A stretch of 64,000 nt of DNA, taken from Toxorhynchites rutilus septentrionalis. Taxonomy: Eukaryota; Arthropoda; Insecta; Diptera; Culicidae. Within the stretch, counting starts at the first letter, position 1; each line of letters opens with the position of its first letter. Positions 10,860 through 20,146 of this stretch are shown here, one piece after another. Location of the stretch: positions 35,354,061 through 35,418,060 of the forward strand of contig NC_073744.1 of the NCBI RefSeq assembly GCF_029784135.1, read 5' to 3'. Under the pieces are notes generated by a model. It saw only the letters and a program-made list of their open reading frames with translations. It had not been told where the DNA came from and ran no database searches. A program made the position numbers and the translations under genes.

Positions 10860-11090
10860 ATTAAAATTATATTCCGCTGTTACTGGTTGCACCTTTTGGT
10901 CGGAACCATTTGAGGAGCACATATTGGACCAATCAAAACTTGGCACTTATCGATAATGCTTCACATTTCACAGTAATTGAATTGTTTATCTCAAGAAAAA
11001 TTAAATGTTATTCATTGTGAAGGATGTGTAGAAATAATTTCTATCAATTTATGCAAACGTCTTTGCGATCTAAAGGTCGTTTTTTGGAAA
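10860..11090. repeat. Copy of the upstream flank of H2A relic 2
   Basis: The stretch with atttgaggagcacatattgg, atcaaaacttggcac and tttgcgatct aligns in the same orientation with about 15240-15450, the upstream side of the second H2A relic. It appears to be an isolated piece of the same repeat with no histone coding part here. Confidence 0.65.
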
Positions 11091-11114
11091 AATTGCAGCA
11101 GACAAAAATGATCA

Positions 11115-11303
11115 TCAAAGAATCATTTTAAGTGGGATATTTTTGAATCTCTCATGGAATAAATAAACACATATTAGCTCTCCTAGGCTAAATATCCGCA
11201 CCTTGGACTTAACGCCACCCATCAAATCCAGTGCGACACTTGCGCAATCTTTCTTATACACCATCTCGATAACCGCTTGACAGATTGCGCCGAAATTTTG
11301 CAC
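11115..11303 (-). pseudogene. ITmD37E-type transposase C-terminal relic
   Basis: The 62-residue minus frame contains LDLMGGVKSKVRIFSLGEL, which matches the C-terminal block of the transposase at 12041-13051 (LMDGVKRKVRAYGLGLEV). Only this end survives; catalytic residues are absent. A related but separate, older insertion. Confidence 0.65.
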
Positions 11304-11936
11304 AAGTAAACATTACACTTTAAACTAGTTTTACCCAAAATTTCATCAAATTTTACCCATACGATTAAAAGTTATACACAAAAGAAAGTGTTGCATATTT
11401 TTCGAGAACAATCTTCAGACGTTCTAAGGACTTGATGATAGTTCGAATAACATTACACATTACGGATCCTGCAAAATCCGGGGATCAGGTAATTATAGTT
11501 TTCTTCCAGCTTCTAGCCACTTTATGTGATATTGGTAAGAAATATACAAAACCTGCGAACCAGGTATTGATTTTGTGTTAATCTACTATCGGACCTTCAA
11601 CGCAAAAATATTGTATTTCAAGGAGTTGAAACTATTTGATAGTTTGTCATAAAATTTGTGAAAATCGAATTGCGATTTGAATAAAAAATCTAATTGCTTG
11701 GCTCATGTAACACAATAGAGATAGTTGCAAAAAACGGAGTCAAATGTTAGAAGAATAACCTCTCAGCCTCGCAATATAATTGTTTTCCCAATTGCGAATG
11801 AGTTAAAAAAAGACGGGTGGGTAATGTCGGGAACATAACCGGAGTGACGTAGGACTATACAAAGGGGACAGCTTTTGTTAAATATATATTCTAAATATAT
11901 TGTTTTATTTTCTTCTCCTACGTGAATACCTACCTA
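11304..11936. other. Spacer containing a GACGTAG motif
   Basis: Mostly featureless AT-rich DNA. At 11846-11860 is GACGTAGGACTATAC, preceded by gggaacataaccggagt, which resembles the left edge of composite block A. This may be the left edge of an element that ends at 15556 and was later hit by the ITmD37E-type insertion. Confidence 0.45.
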
Positions 11937-13180
11937 AAGGGTATGGCATCACGGAAAAAACGCTGTAGAAATTAAATTTTTAGGATATTATAGATCACGT
12001 TGGCCATGCTTCACTGTCAATTTTTCGTAAATTTGGAAAAATGTCGTCGAACGAAAAAGAGCGTCGTGAATTAATCCTGTGCACTCATTTCGAGAATCCG
12101 GAGTTGTCACATCGGGACATCGGTAAGATGCTGGGAATCGTCCAATCCACGGTCAGCAGAGTACTAAAACGATACTTCGAGAACCTAACCATCGACCGGA
12201 AGGTGAAGAACGGCAAAAATGGATGCTCCGTCAGTGAAAAAGATCACAAGCGCGTAGTTAAGCAGTTTAGACGTGATCCGAGAAGTTCGGTCCGGGATGT
12301 CGCCAATAAGCTGAATTTGTCAAGTTCATTCGTCCAGCGGACCAAGCAGCGGGAGGGCCTGCGTACATACAATGTTCAGAAGGCTCCTAACCGCGACGAA
12401 AGGCAAAACATGGTGGGGAAGACGCAAGCCCGGAAGCTGTACACCGAAATGCTGACGAAGCCGCATTGCCTGGTAATGGACGACGAAACCTACGTCAAAG
12501 CGGACTTTCGTCAGCTGCCGGGCCTGTTGTTCTTCTCCGCAGAGGACAAATTCAGCGTTCCGGAGGAGATTCGCAAGCAGAAACTATCCAAGTTTGCCAA
12601 AAAGTACATGGTGTGGCAAGCGATCTGCTCTTGCGGAAAGCGGAGCGCCCCCTTCGTGATGACCGGCACGGTAAACGGGCAAGTTTACCTTAAGGAGTGC
12701 CTACAGAAGCGCTTACTACCACTATTGAAGCAGCACGAGGGCCCGACCATCTTCTGGTCGGATCTCGCTTCGTGCCACTAATCAAAGGACGTGTTGGAGT
12801 GGTACGAAGCCAACGGGGTCACCTTCGTGCCAAAGGAAATGAACCCGCCCATCGAGCTTCGCCCAATAGAGAAATATTGGGCGATTATGAAGCAGGCCCT
12901 CCGGAAGAACCCAAAAGTTGTCAAATCGGAGGCGGACTTCAAGAGAAAATGGATTTCTGTTCAAAAAAAACTACAACCTGACGTTGTACAGAACCTTATG
13001 GACGGGGTAAAGAGGAAGGTGCGAGCATACGGGCTTGGGCTCGAAGTATGAATAAAAAGAAATTGCCAAAAGTTGTTTAATAGTTTTTATTTTACTGTCT
13101 AAAATTTTCAAAAGGATCGGTCTACTGGGCGAATTTCTAAAGCGTTTTTTCCGTGATGCAATTTGATGTGACACACCCTT
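11937..13180 (+). mobile_element. ITmD37E-type Tc1/mariner element, about 1.24 kb
   Basis: The element starts after TA with AAGGGTATGGCATCACGG and ends, before TA, with the inverse of AAGGGTGTGTCACATC and GCATCACGGAAAAAACGC. The terminal repeats agree through AAGGGT-R-TG and GCATCACGGAAAAAACGC, but the left one lacks about 14 bases present in the right. One transposase frame fills most of the interior. The asymmetry and a stop codon suggest the copy is inactive. It sits next to the histone relics. Confidence 0.8.
12041..13051 (+). pseudogene. ITmD37E-type transposase with one nonsense codon
   Basis: A cut-and-paste transposase of about 336 codons, full length for the family. Residues about 20-110 contain two helix-turn-helix segments (SHRDIGKMLGIVQSTVSRV and SSVRDVANKLNLSSSFV). 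The first catalytic aspartate is in CLVMDDETYV (residues 147/148), the second in FWSDLASCH (241), and the glutamate in RPIEKYW (277). A TAA at 12779-12781 (residue 247) replaces what is normally a tyrosine; the frame continues unchanged, so this is a single point nonsense change. Only 35 residues separate the second Asp from the Glu, where the family has 37; the gap lies in NPPIELRPIE, where two residues look deleted. Both changes argue against activity. Confidence 0.88.
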
Positions 13181-13234
13181 TATCTACCTGAAAAATGGAT
13201 TAGTTTACTGTTTACTCTTTATGAATATGTTGAT

Positions 13235-13250
13235 GGTTCTGAAAAGAACC
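13235..13250 (-). other. Histone mRNA 3' stem-loop (perfect)
   Basis: Minus-strand GGTTCTTTTCAGAACC has a 6-bp stem and the canonical TTTC loop, preceded by CCAAA and followed by ATCAA. This is the site bound by SLBP for 3' processing of replication-dependent histone mRNA. It belongs to H2A relic 1. Confidence 0.9.
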
Positions 13251-13725
13251 TTTGGTGTTGTGTTTTTGTTATCACTCGATATTCCCATCTTGTTCGGTTG
13301 AACCTTCCTGTTTAGCTATTGCGTTTGCCACTCGCCACAGCTTTCACAGTTGGAAAATTTCTTCCCATCCAGCTTGTGACATGTTGTTCAGTAAATTACA
13401 TTTAATGCGACGTGCCGGAGAAACACTTTGCCACCCACTGAAACTAATTGTTGCCTTGATGAGCGCCGAACCGAAGCTGCTCTGTTCTTGATGCGGGTTT
13501 TCTGATTGTCGTGAGCAGCTTTGCAAGCCAACTCGAGCACTCCGACGGCCGAAACTCTATAATCGCTGTTAGGTATACTGGTGCTCCGGCACCAATCCGT
13601 TCGGCCTAGTTACCCTTGCGGAGCAATCAGTGAATGCGATCAACAGGGAACTGGAGACCTGCACGGTTCGAATGAGACTTTGCCTTTCCCTTAACTTGTC
13701 CTCCTTTGTTACGTCCACGATGCCG
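13235..13725 (-). pseudogene. Histone H2A relic 1 with intact 3' stem-loop
   Basis: The minus strand reads [21 protein letters not shown], the N-terminal tail and first helix of H2A (normally [17 protein letters not shown]), preceded by a damaged copy of the SGRGKGGKV start near 13721. Frame-shifted traces of the histone fold follow (AHDNQKTRI for the ARDNKKTRI region), and the C-terminal part is not recognisable. The copy keeps a TATA box 70 bases upstream and a perfect histone mRNA stem-loop at 13235. H2A packages DNA in nucleosomes; this copy cannot encode it. Confidence 0.85.
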
Positions 13726-13790
13726 ATGCCGTACAACCACACGGGTTAACGGTTTGAAAGAAAATAAGATATTTTTTTGGGGTCCGCTTG

Positions 13791-13797
13791 TTTTATA
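13791..13797 (-). promoter_or_regulatory. TATA box of H2A relic 1
   Basis: Minus-strand TATAAAA lies about 70 bases before the damaged start codon, which would give a roughly 40-base leader, as in insect histone genes. It supports a gene-type (not cDNA-type) origin for the relic. Confidence 0.6.
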
Positions 13798-13957
13798 CTC
13801 TAGCGGTACACACTCACAGGATAGAGACAAATCGGCAGACTCAGCCAGAGGGGCGAGTCCAACGAGACGAACGAATGAGCGTTAAAAGGGAGCGATGGCA
13901 AAAAAATACATTCATTACGATTTGTTCGCTCGTTGGATTCACATGCAGGCTAAAAAG

Positions 13958-13973
13958 GGTCCTTTTCAGGATC
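13958..13973 (+). other. Orphan histone-type 3' stem-loop, plus strand
   Basis: GGTCCTTTTCAGGATC has a 6-bp stem (one G-T pair), a TTTC loop, AAAAAG before and ACAAAA after, all as in histone mRNAs. It points the opposite way from the H2A relics, so it likely marks the end of another histone gene whose body is lost. A weak, gapped likeness to the H3 C-terminus (residues such as RVQRDER) at about 13840-13875 is not enough to name it. Confidence 0.55.
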
Positions 13974-14012
13974 ACAAAATTATCTTCAAACTAGCTTCAA
14001 ACCAAGAGTTTA

Positions 14013-14185
14013 TTGTTTTGTTATCACTCGATATCCCCATCTTGTTCGGCTAAACCTTCCTGTTTAGCGATTTGTTGCCACTCGCCACAGCTTTTACAGT
14101 TGGAAAATTTCTTCCCATCCAGCTTTGTGACATGTTGTACAGTAAATTACATTCAATGCGACGTGCCGAAGTGCCACTCAGTGTC
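14013..14185 (-). pseudogene. H2A-relic 3' segment, partial copy
   Basis: This matches 13265-13440, the 3' portion of relic 1, including tcactcgatat-cccatcttg and ttggaaaatttcttccc. No H2A N-terminal part accompanies it. It appears to be a duplicated 3' flank only. Confidence 0.7.
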
Positions 14186-14575
14186 GCATTGGAGGCGATT
14201 TTAACCTGTAATTGAAAATTTGCGATGACAGTGGTACAGTGTCGACTTTCAATGTGGGGTCATAATTTGGATCTCTATGTTTACAAAAATGTCCAACTAA
14301 ATAAGTCGCATTACATGTCCGTCCAATTAGCTAAATGTCGAACTAATTGTAAATTACTGTACTTTCAATCTGGAAACAATTTAAGAATTGGTGAAAATTG
14401 AATAATCAGGAAAGTCCCCAACTATCAATAAGCTCAGAACAACTGCCAAATTCACATACTCATCAGATCCTGGCAAACAAATTATGAAAAAATCAATTTG
14501 TGTTTTATTATTATTTTGGATAATGTTTTAGAAAGCATTGAACTGTATTTCGTGCACTCTTTTTTTGGAAGGTTT
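14186..14575. other. AT-rich spacer between H2A copies
   Basis: It contains short repeated phrases (aaatgtccaactaaata, aaatgtcgaactaatt) suggestive of a small non-autonomous element, but I could not define its ends. Confidence 0.35.
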
Positions 14576-14578
14576 AAT

Positions 14579-14594
14579 GGCCCTGAAAAGCGCC
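14579..14594 (-). other. Histone 3' stem-loop, one mismatch
   Basis: Minus-strand GGCGCTTTTCAGGGCC keeps the TTTC loop and five of six stem pairs; the fourth pair is G-G. It lies about 440 bases after the H2A relic 2 start, as expected for a histone transcript. Confidence 0.75.
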
Positions 14595-15038
14595 TTGTTT
14601 TATGGAATGGTTCCAATTTAGAAAACTTAGTACTCGTGGTTTTGAAAAAAACCATTTCGAACGCTCTCGATGCCGCCTTGTTCTGGATGTGCCACCGAAG
14701 CAGTTTGTATAAAGAACAAACTTTTTTTCTTCTGCTACCTTATGCCGTTTTGCGATTGCGTTTGCCACTCGCCACTCGCTGCAACTGCCTGTTGTCTTGA
14801 TGTCCACCGAACCGAATGTGTTCTGTTCCGAATGCGGGTTTTCTTATCGTCGCGAGCAGCTTTGCCAGCTAACTCGATCACTCCGGCGGCCGAAACTATA
14901 TAACGCCGGCTAGGTGGACTGGTGCACTGGTACTAACGCGCTCGGCCTAGCTACCCTTGCGGGGAACTCCAGATCAACACGGTTCGAGCGGGATTTTTCC
15001 TTTCCCTTCACTTTTCCTCCTTTACCATGTACAGACAT
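14579..15038 (-). pseudogene. Histone H2A relic 2
   Basis: The start codon is at 15038-15036 on the minus strand. The protein begins MSVHGKGGKVKGKEKSRSNR, a near match to the H2A tail MSGRGKGGKVKGKAKSRSNR. Frame-shifted matches to KGNYAERVGAGAPVYLA follow (KGS-stop-AERVSTSAPVHLA). Several stops and shifts make it non-functional. A histone stem-loop with one stem mismatch ends it at 14579. The upstream flank to 15450 is the piece duplicated at 10860-11090. Confidence 0.85.
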
Positions 15039-15229
15039 GGCTGCTTGGGTTGGTTTGTTGATGTGTTGTGATGCGAACCGATGTGGTGTACGGTTTGAAT
15101 GAAAATGATCGTAACGGCAGCGGAGCGGGGATTTTTAAGCTGACTGGCTGGCTCGAGAATTACGCATGTGTGAGACTGCGACCAATGTTTCGTTCATTTT
15201 TTTCTTTTTCCTTTCCAATCGTGCTTCAT

Positions 15230-15556
15230 TCTATTTCGCTACTGCTCTGGTTGCCCGTTTTGGTCGGTACGATTTGAGGAGCACAAAATTGATCAATCAA
15301 AAATGGGCACATAGGGCATTTTGGCAATGCTTGATATTTCACAATTATTCAATTATTTATCTCATGAAAAATGAAATGTTATTCGTTATGATAGATGCGT
15401 AGATATATTTCCTATCAATTGATGCAAAAACCTTTGCGATCTATTGAGAAATGCTCGAGTTATAAGCGTTCCAAATCTTGCATTTTTTCCCACTTGTTCA
15501 GTGCCTAGATTTCCATTTCACCCCCTATATCTTCCGGTTAGACGTAGTTCTACGTC
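15230..15556. repeat. H2A upstream flank ending in the GACGTAG palindrome
   Basis: About 15240-15450 matches 10860-11090. It runs into GACGTAGTTCTACGTC at 15541-15556, palindromic except for its central two bases. The same motif edges the blocks at 4.8-7.7 kb and 58.9-60.1 kb. Confidence 0.65.
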
Positions 15557-17381
15557 AAAAATAATATCTCCGTTACAATTACAGTTATCACATAGTAGAA
15601 AAATGTCTCGATCGGAAATTGAACTATGGAACGACCACAGAAATAAAAATCTTGAGTGAGATTATTGTTCGTTGAAAACTAACAGGGTCAAGAGGTAGTA
15701 AACCTATTCCGGACAGCTCGGAGTGATTGTCACAGGTAACAATGAATAACTGTGCCATTTCCAAGCGGTTGGAAAATCATATCGCACCGTCGCGAAGGTA
15801 CACGAAACCTCGCTAGTGAAGTGCATATAAACGAGAAAATGAATGGATGTTTGTTCGGCTAAACAAGGAAGAGTACCAGAAGATACCACTCACAAAAGAA
15901 ATAGGAAGTGCCACGGAAAACTTAAAGCTTAGCACAAACCACACATACACACACACACACACACACACGAACTTTCCGCCGTCTGCACTTTTGTGCCGCA
16001 GGAAGTAGTTGTTGGCGTAATGATAGTGTATAAGATAGAACGATTCACATTTGTACTCTTTGAAGCCACCCATCCACTCGAGAAGTGTGTACGAAGCGAT
16101 GGAAATAGGTTATGTTCGAAGTGGGTGGGTGGTGTCAATTTGGTGCACCGCAAGCAATTGAACGCTAGTTTGAAGAGCTTTCGCTCGCTTCACCACATAC
16201 TCGAAAGTAACGCTGCTCCACCATGGGGTTCCTGCTCCAGGATGCCACGGTCTGTTCCCAAGTCACTCTCGACAGTTACAGATAATGGACCTGACTGGCA
16301 ACTCCCTTTCCCCGTGGCGCGCGCGCTCACTCACCCACTTGGTCTTAACCCGCCAGCATGTCCTATTTTTTAATCCTGGACATGTTATTCGTTCATTCCA
16401 CGCTGCTGAAGGTTAAACGAAGATGTGAAAAGTTTGATCCCAAATGATGTGCTGAGTATGCATTTCAGTTCGTTTTGTGGGTGGGATAATAATGGCATAC
16501 TTGGGATAAGAGAGCAATTTTTGTTGAGACGACTTCTCACGTACTCATTCATTTATTTCACCCCGATTGAAGTTTGTCACCGCTGGAATCGAAACCGATA
16601 ATACCGCCACCGCTTATTGCAGTTCAACTACGTGGACCTTCGCCCACTAGGCTGGATAGTTTGTAGATCTTTAATTTTTTCATTTTTTTTTTTTGTTTTT
16701 GCTGCTCGATTCATTTTATTTATTAACACATCTATCGTCATACGGATTTTTTTACTTCTTTCAATAAAGTGCGATCATCCATATAGATGAGACCTTATCA
16801 GTTTTAGAAATCTTAAGAGATAATATAGATAATGACACATTATTTTACCGAATAAGAGCTAAGAACAATACCAAATTACGGACCCAGGCCATGCACTTGA
16901 AATCACAGGGTAACGAGGAAGTTAGTTTTAAAAACCTTGCATGCATCGCAAAATTGAAGATCACAATACGGACTAAACCTTAAAAAATTGGACTGGAACG
17001 AATCTCTGTTAATCTACTCTTCTTCCCAAACCCCTGTACCCATAAGTAACCAAGTTATCCATTATGTGTTAACGCGCCTGACCGCTTTCGTTTGGTTATG
17101 AATCGCGCATTTTCGCTGTGGCAAATCGCTGAGTTCAGTTGTTTCTCTGCTTCCGTGCGGTTCGGTCGAATTGTTAGAGAGCCCTATATTATGATAACGT
17201 TCACGATTTTCTTATTTTGTGTCCCCTTTCAATGAAGGACAACCAACTGCTGCAAAGCGCTACTCATTCCCAGACGGAATTGGGTTAAGAGCGGGCTGAT
17301 AATGTGGAGCAACTGCATTATTCAAAATATTGACCGCCGCCAATGAATAGGGGAAGGGTGGTAAAGACGGACGCGATATAT
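15557..17381. other. Host-like intergenic DNA with a CA microsatellite
   Basis: No gene was recognised. A (CA)n run lies at about 15943-15968 and a poly-T run near 16685. A 126-residue frame at 15993-16373 has no known motif and overlaps other open frames, so I did not call it. Confidence 0.4.
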
Positions 17382-17936
17382 TAGGCTGTCAAAAAAGTCC
17401 TGCGGTATTTTTTTTGAATTTTCATTTGTTCATAAAATTAGTTACAATCATCTGTTTTAAGTCAAATATGTGCCGTTTTGTTCGATGACTTGTTCCCAAC
17501 GAGATGCCAACTTCATAATACCCATGTTATAGAAGCTCGCTTCCTTATTGGCAAAAAACTCGGATAGCCAATTTTCACAGGCCTCTTTTGTGGCTAACTT
17601 CAGACTACCTAGCTCGTTCGCCATGAACAAAAACAGGTGGTAGTCACTTGGTGCAAGGTCCGGACTATACGGCGGATGCAAGAGAACCTCCCATCCGAGC
17701 TCCCGGAGCTTCTGGCGCGTCACCAAAGAAGTGTGTGACTTGGCGTTGTCCTGATGGAAGACAATGCGGCCTCTGTTTATCAAAGATGGTCTCTTCTTCA
17801 TGAGTGCTACCTTCAAGCGGTCCAGTTGTTGGCAGTACAGGTCCGAATTGAGCGTTTGGCCATAGGGAAGCAGCTCATAATAGATTATTCCTTGACAATC
17901 CCACCAAACACACAGCAGCAATAGCAAGCGGACCAA
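17382..17936 (-). pseudogene. Mariner transposase, C-terminal half, with 3' TIR
   Basis: The frame 17457-17936 reads GIIYYELLPYGQTLN, then the second catalytic aspartate in VFHQDNAKSHT and the third in YSPDLAPSDYHLF, 34 residues apart (DD34D), then a normal C-terminus ending NGTYLT. The 3' terminal repeat ggctgtcaaaaaagtcctg begins at 17384 after TA. The N-terminal half and 5' TIR are missing; the break at 17936/17937 joins directly to a LINE fragment. The sequence is otherwise open, so fairly young. Confidence 0.88.
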
Positions 17937-18740
17937 TTACTCACAAAGGAAGAAATGGAGGGTATAAGGATATAAGGATAATCACACACGAATATCGATA
18001 GATTTAAGGAAAACATATATTTGGGACATGTAATCAAGGTCTAACCGAGCCAACACATATCTCACCGGCACATTGGGCTGCCTTCCTCTAGCCCGAGGGG
18101 AGTTCTCTAAATTCGATCTGGCAACAAGATACACCTCACACGACCAAACAACGTGTTCGATGTCGTGGTAACCTCGGCCACAAACGCAGATATTGCTGCC
18201 GGCCAGATTGAAACGAAAGAGTAGCGCGTCTAACGAACAGTGATTGGACGTGAGTCGGGAGAAGGTGCGAATAAAGTCCCGACTCAAGTCCAGACTTTTG
18301 AACCATGGTTTGAGGCTAACCTTAGGGATAATCGAGTGAAGCCACCGGCCCAATTCATCTTCGTTCCATTTGCGTTGCCAGTTAGCGATGGTAGTTTTAC
18401 GGACTAAAGAGTAAAATTCATTGAAGGCGATTTGACGCTGATAAATATCGCCTTCAATCGCACCTACCTTTGCTAATGTGTCAGCCCTCTCATTACCCGG
18501 AATTGAGCAATGAGAAGGGACCCACACAAAGGTAATGACATAACAGCGTCTGGATAAAGCACTCAAAATTGCTCGTATTCTCTCAAGGAAGTATGGCGAG
18601 TGCTTTTCCGGCCTCACTGAACGGATAGCTTCGACGGAGCTAAGACTATCCGTTACAATGTAATAGTGTTCAACAGGTCGTGAGGCGACGCTGTCCAGCG
18701 CCTAGGGTATCGCTGCCAATTCAGCAATATACACTGAGCA
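17937..18740 (-). pseudogene. I-clade LINE ORF2 3' fragment (RNase H to C-terminal zinc finger)
   Basis: About 800 bp, truncated at both ends. The minus frame 17982-18617 contains the end of RNase H (WVPSHCSIPGNERADTLAKVG, with its conserved His and Asp) and a C-terminal cysteine-histidine motif (CVCGRGYHDIEHVVWSC). Upstream to 18740 the frame continues through TDSLSSVEAI but carries a TAG where the copy at 26780 has tryptophan. It is very similar to 26755-27520, so the same family. Its 3' UTR stops after about 45 bases at the mariner junction. Confidence 0.88.
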
Positions 18741-19004
18741 TAGATACAGTTTTCGCAAGGATATTTTGAGTTTTGTTACAAGATGCACTACGATGGAGAA
18801 TTTAGAAGAGTGCAGCTATTCGCCAAATTCGACATTTATCATTCAATCAATACTCAGCTTCAATTCATCCGAAAGAGAAATTTAGAAGGAGAGGTAAGTA
18901 AACATTGTCAAAAAGTTTTGTCCCTTGATGCCTAAAGATAGAATACACATTTGAGAAATCCCTGTAATCAACAATTAAATTGATAATAACCGGACATAAT
19001 TTTT
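18741..19004. other. Non-coding spacer
   Basis: Nothing recognisable; it separates the LINE fragment from a MITE. Confidence 0.35.
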
Positions 19005-19008
19005 TTAA

Positions 19009-19200
19009 CACGTTGAGTGCCACGGTTTTATAGCGATTGGATTGACCTTTTTTAGCGTATTAGAACCATCGTTTCTTATCGTAGTGGAAAGTATTTCTGT
19101 TCGAAAGGGAATGCTCATGAACTTATATTCTCATATGATTTACCATTATTATCGTATGTTATACTGTCAGACACCGGTGACTGACGTGGCAGTCAACGTG
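19009..19200. mobile_element. piggyBac-type MITE (192 bp) with TTAA target duplication
   Basis: Terminal inverted repeats CACGTTGAGTGCCACG (left) and CACGTTGACTGCCACG (right, reverse complement) match at 15 of 16 bases. Both are flanked by TTAA (19005-19008 and 19201-19204), the target of piggyBac transposases. The interior is non-coding. Both ends are so well preserved that recent movement is plausible. Confidence 0.85.
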
Positions 19201-19369
19201 TTAAATTATTTAAATTGAGCGCTTTCCATTCAGTCCGTTTCAAGAGCATTTACACAATAACGGTGTCCGTCCCCGCTCTCATAAATATTTATCACTCTTT
19301 TATCACTCAGCACTTGAGTTTTTCACCCGAAATCCCCCTTTCAGATTTTCCTCAATATTAACCCGAAAT

Positions 19370-19620
19370 CAGCCATTCCATACAAAACCGATATAGTGGT
19401 TCTCAGATTTTCGTGAAAATTTGTAGTTTTGTTCTTTATCGCAAAACATTAGACCCATATATTTTTTTATTTTTTCAGTAGGGTGATCATTTCCATTCTA
19501 GGGTTGTCCGAAAAATCAACTTCTTCCTCTTTTTTCCAAAAATGACTTTTTTTCAAAAACTCATAACTTTTGAACTACTAAACCGATTCAGACGATCGAT
19601 ATATCAAATTAAAGCCAATG
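19370..19620. repeat. Dispersed repeat family D, copy 1
   Basis: The segment from cagccattccatacaaaacc through gttgtccgaaaaatcaactt to acgatcgatatatcaaatt recurs at 46915-47110 (same strand) and 62880-63140 (inverted, within a MITE). It has no coding potential. Confidence 0.75.
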
Positions 19621-19639
19621 GTTCGAAAAATCAATTTTT

Positions 19640-20040
19640 TCCTCTTTTTTTTTTGGTTTTTTGGTGGAACCAAGTTGAAAAATGAACTCTGCGTATCCGA
19701 AAACATGCATTTTGATACAAAACACGATAAAAACTGCAAATTTTGAGCTTAGCCCCCAAATTTTCAGCCAAATCGGTCGAGTAGATTCTTCTGAGGTATC
19801 GATACCACCAGCTGAAAAAAAACATGGTTTCGAGAAAAAAGCATTTAAAAAATCCTGCAACAATACTATATCCATTGAGAGGATCTCATACTTTTTGCTG
19901 TAACTTTCCAACAAAATCAAATATCGAAAAATCCTTTTAGAACAACATTTCAGAGGGCATAAGCTCCCAAAAATAAAAAGAAAAATGATTTTTTCAACCA
20001 TCCAGACCATGGTCCTCCCTTAAATTTACGGAACTCGATA
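19640..20040. repeat. AT-rich dispersed repeat ending caaccatccagaccatggtc
   Basis: A low-GC block with phrases such as tggtttcgagaaaaaagc and gattttttcaaccatccag. Diverged relatives occur at about 42850-43060, 50300-50450 and 2185-2250. It directly precedes the mariner at 20073 and has no gene. Confidence 0.5.
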
Positions 20041-20146
20041 GGAATTTGGAAGGTAACGCATCGTATACATAGGGTTGGGGAAAATGAAATGTCGTATTTC
20101 TGATCGAAATTTGACGCTTCATTTAACATACTTAAAATTATCCAAA

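Noticed and set aside
13800..13880. Histone H3 C-terminus upstream of the orphan stem-loop
   Set aside because: Only a short gapped likeness; not strong enough to annotate as a gene.
15993..16373. 126-residue plus frame
   Set aside because: Overlaps other open frames and a CA microsatellite flank; no motif.
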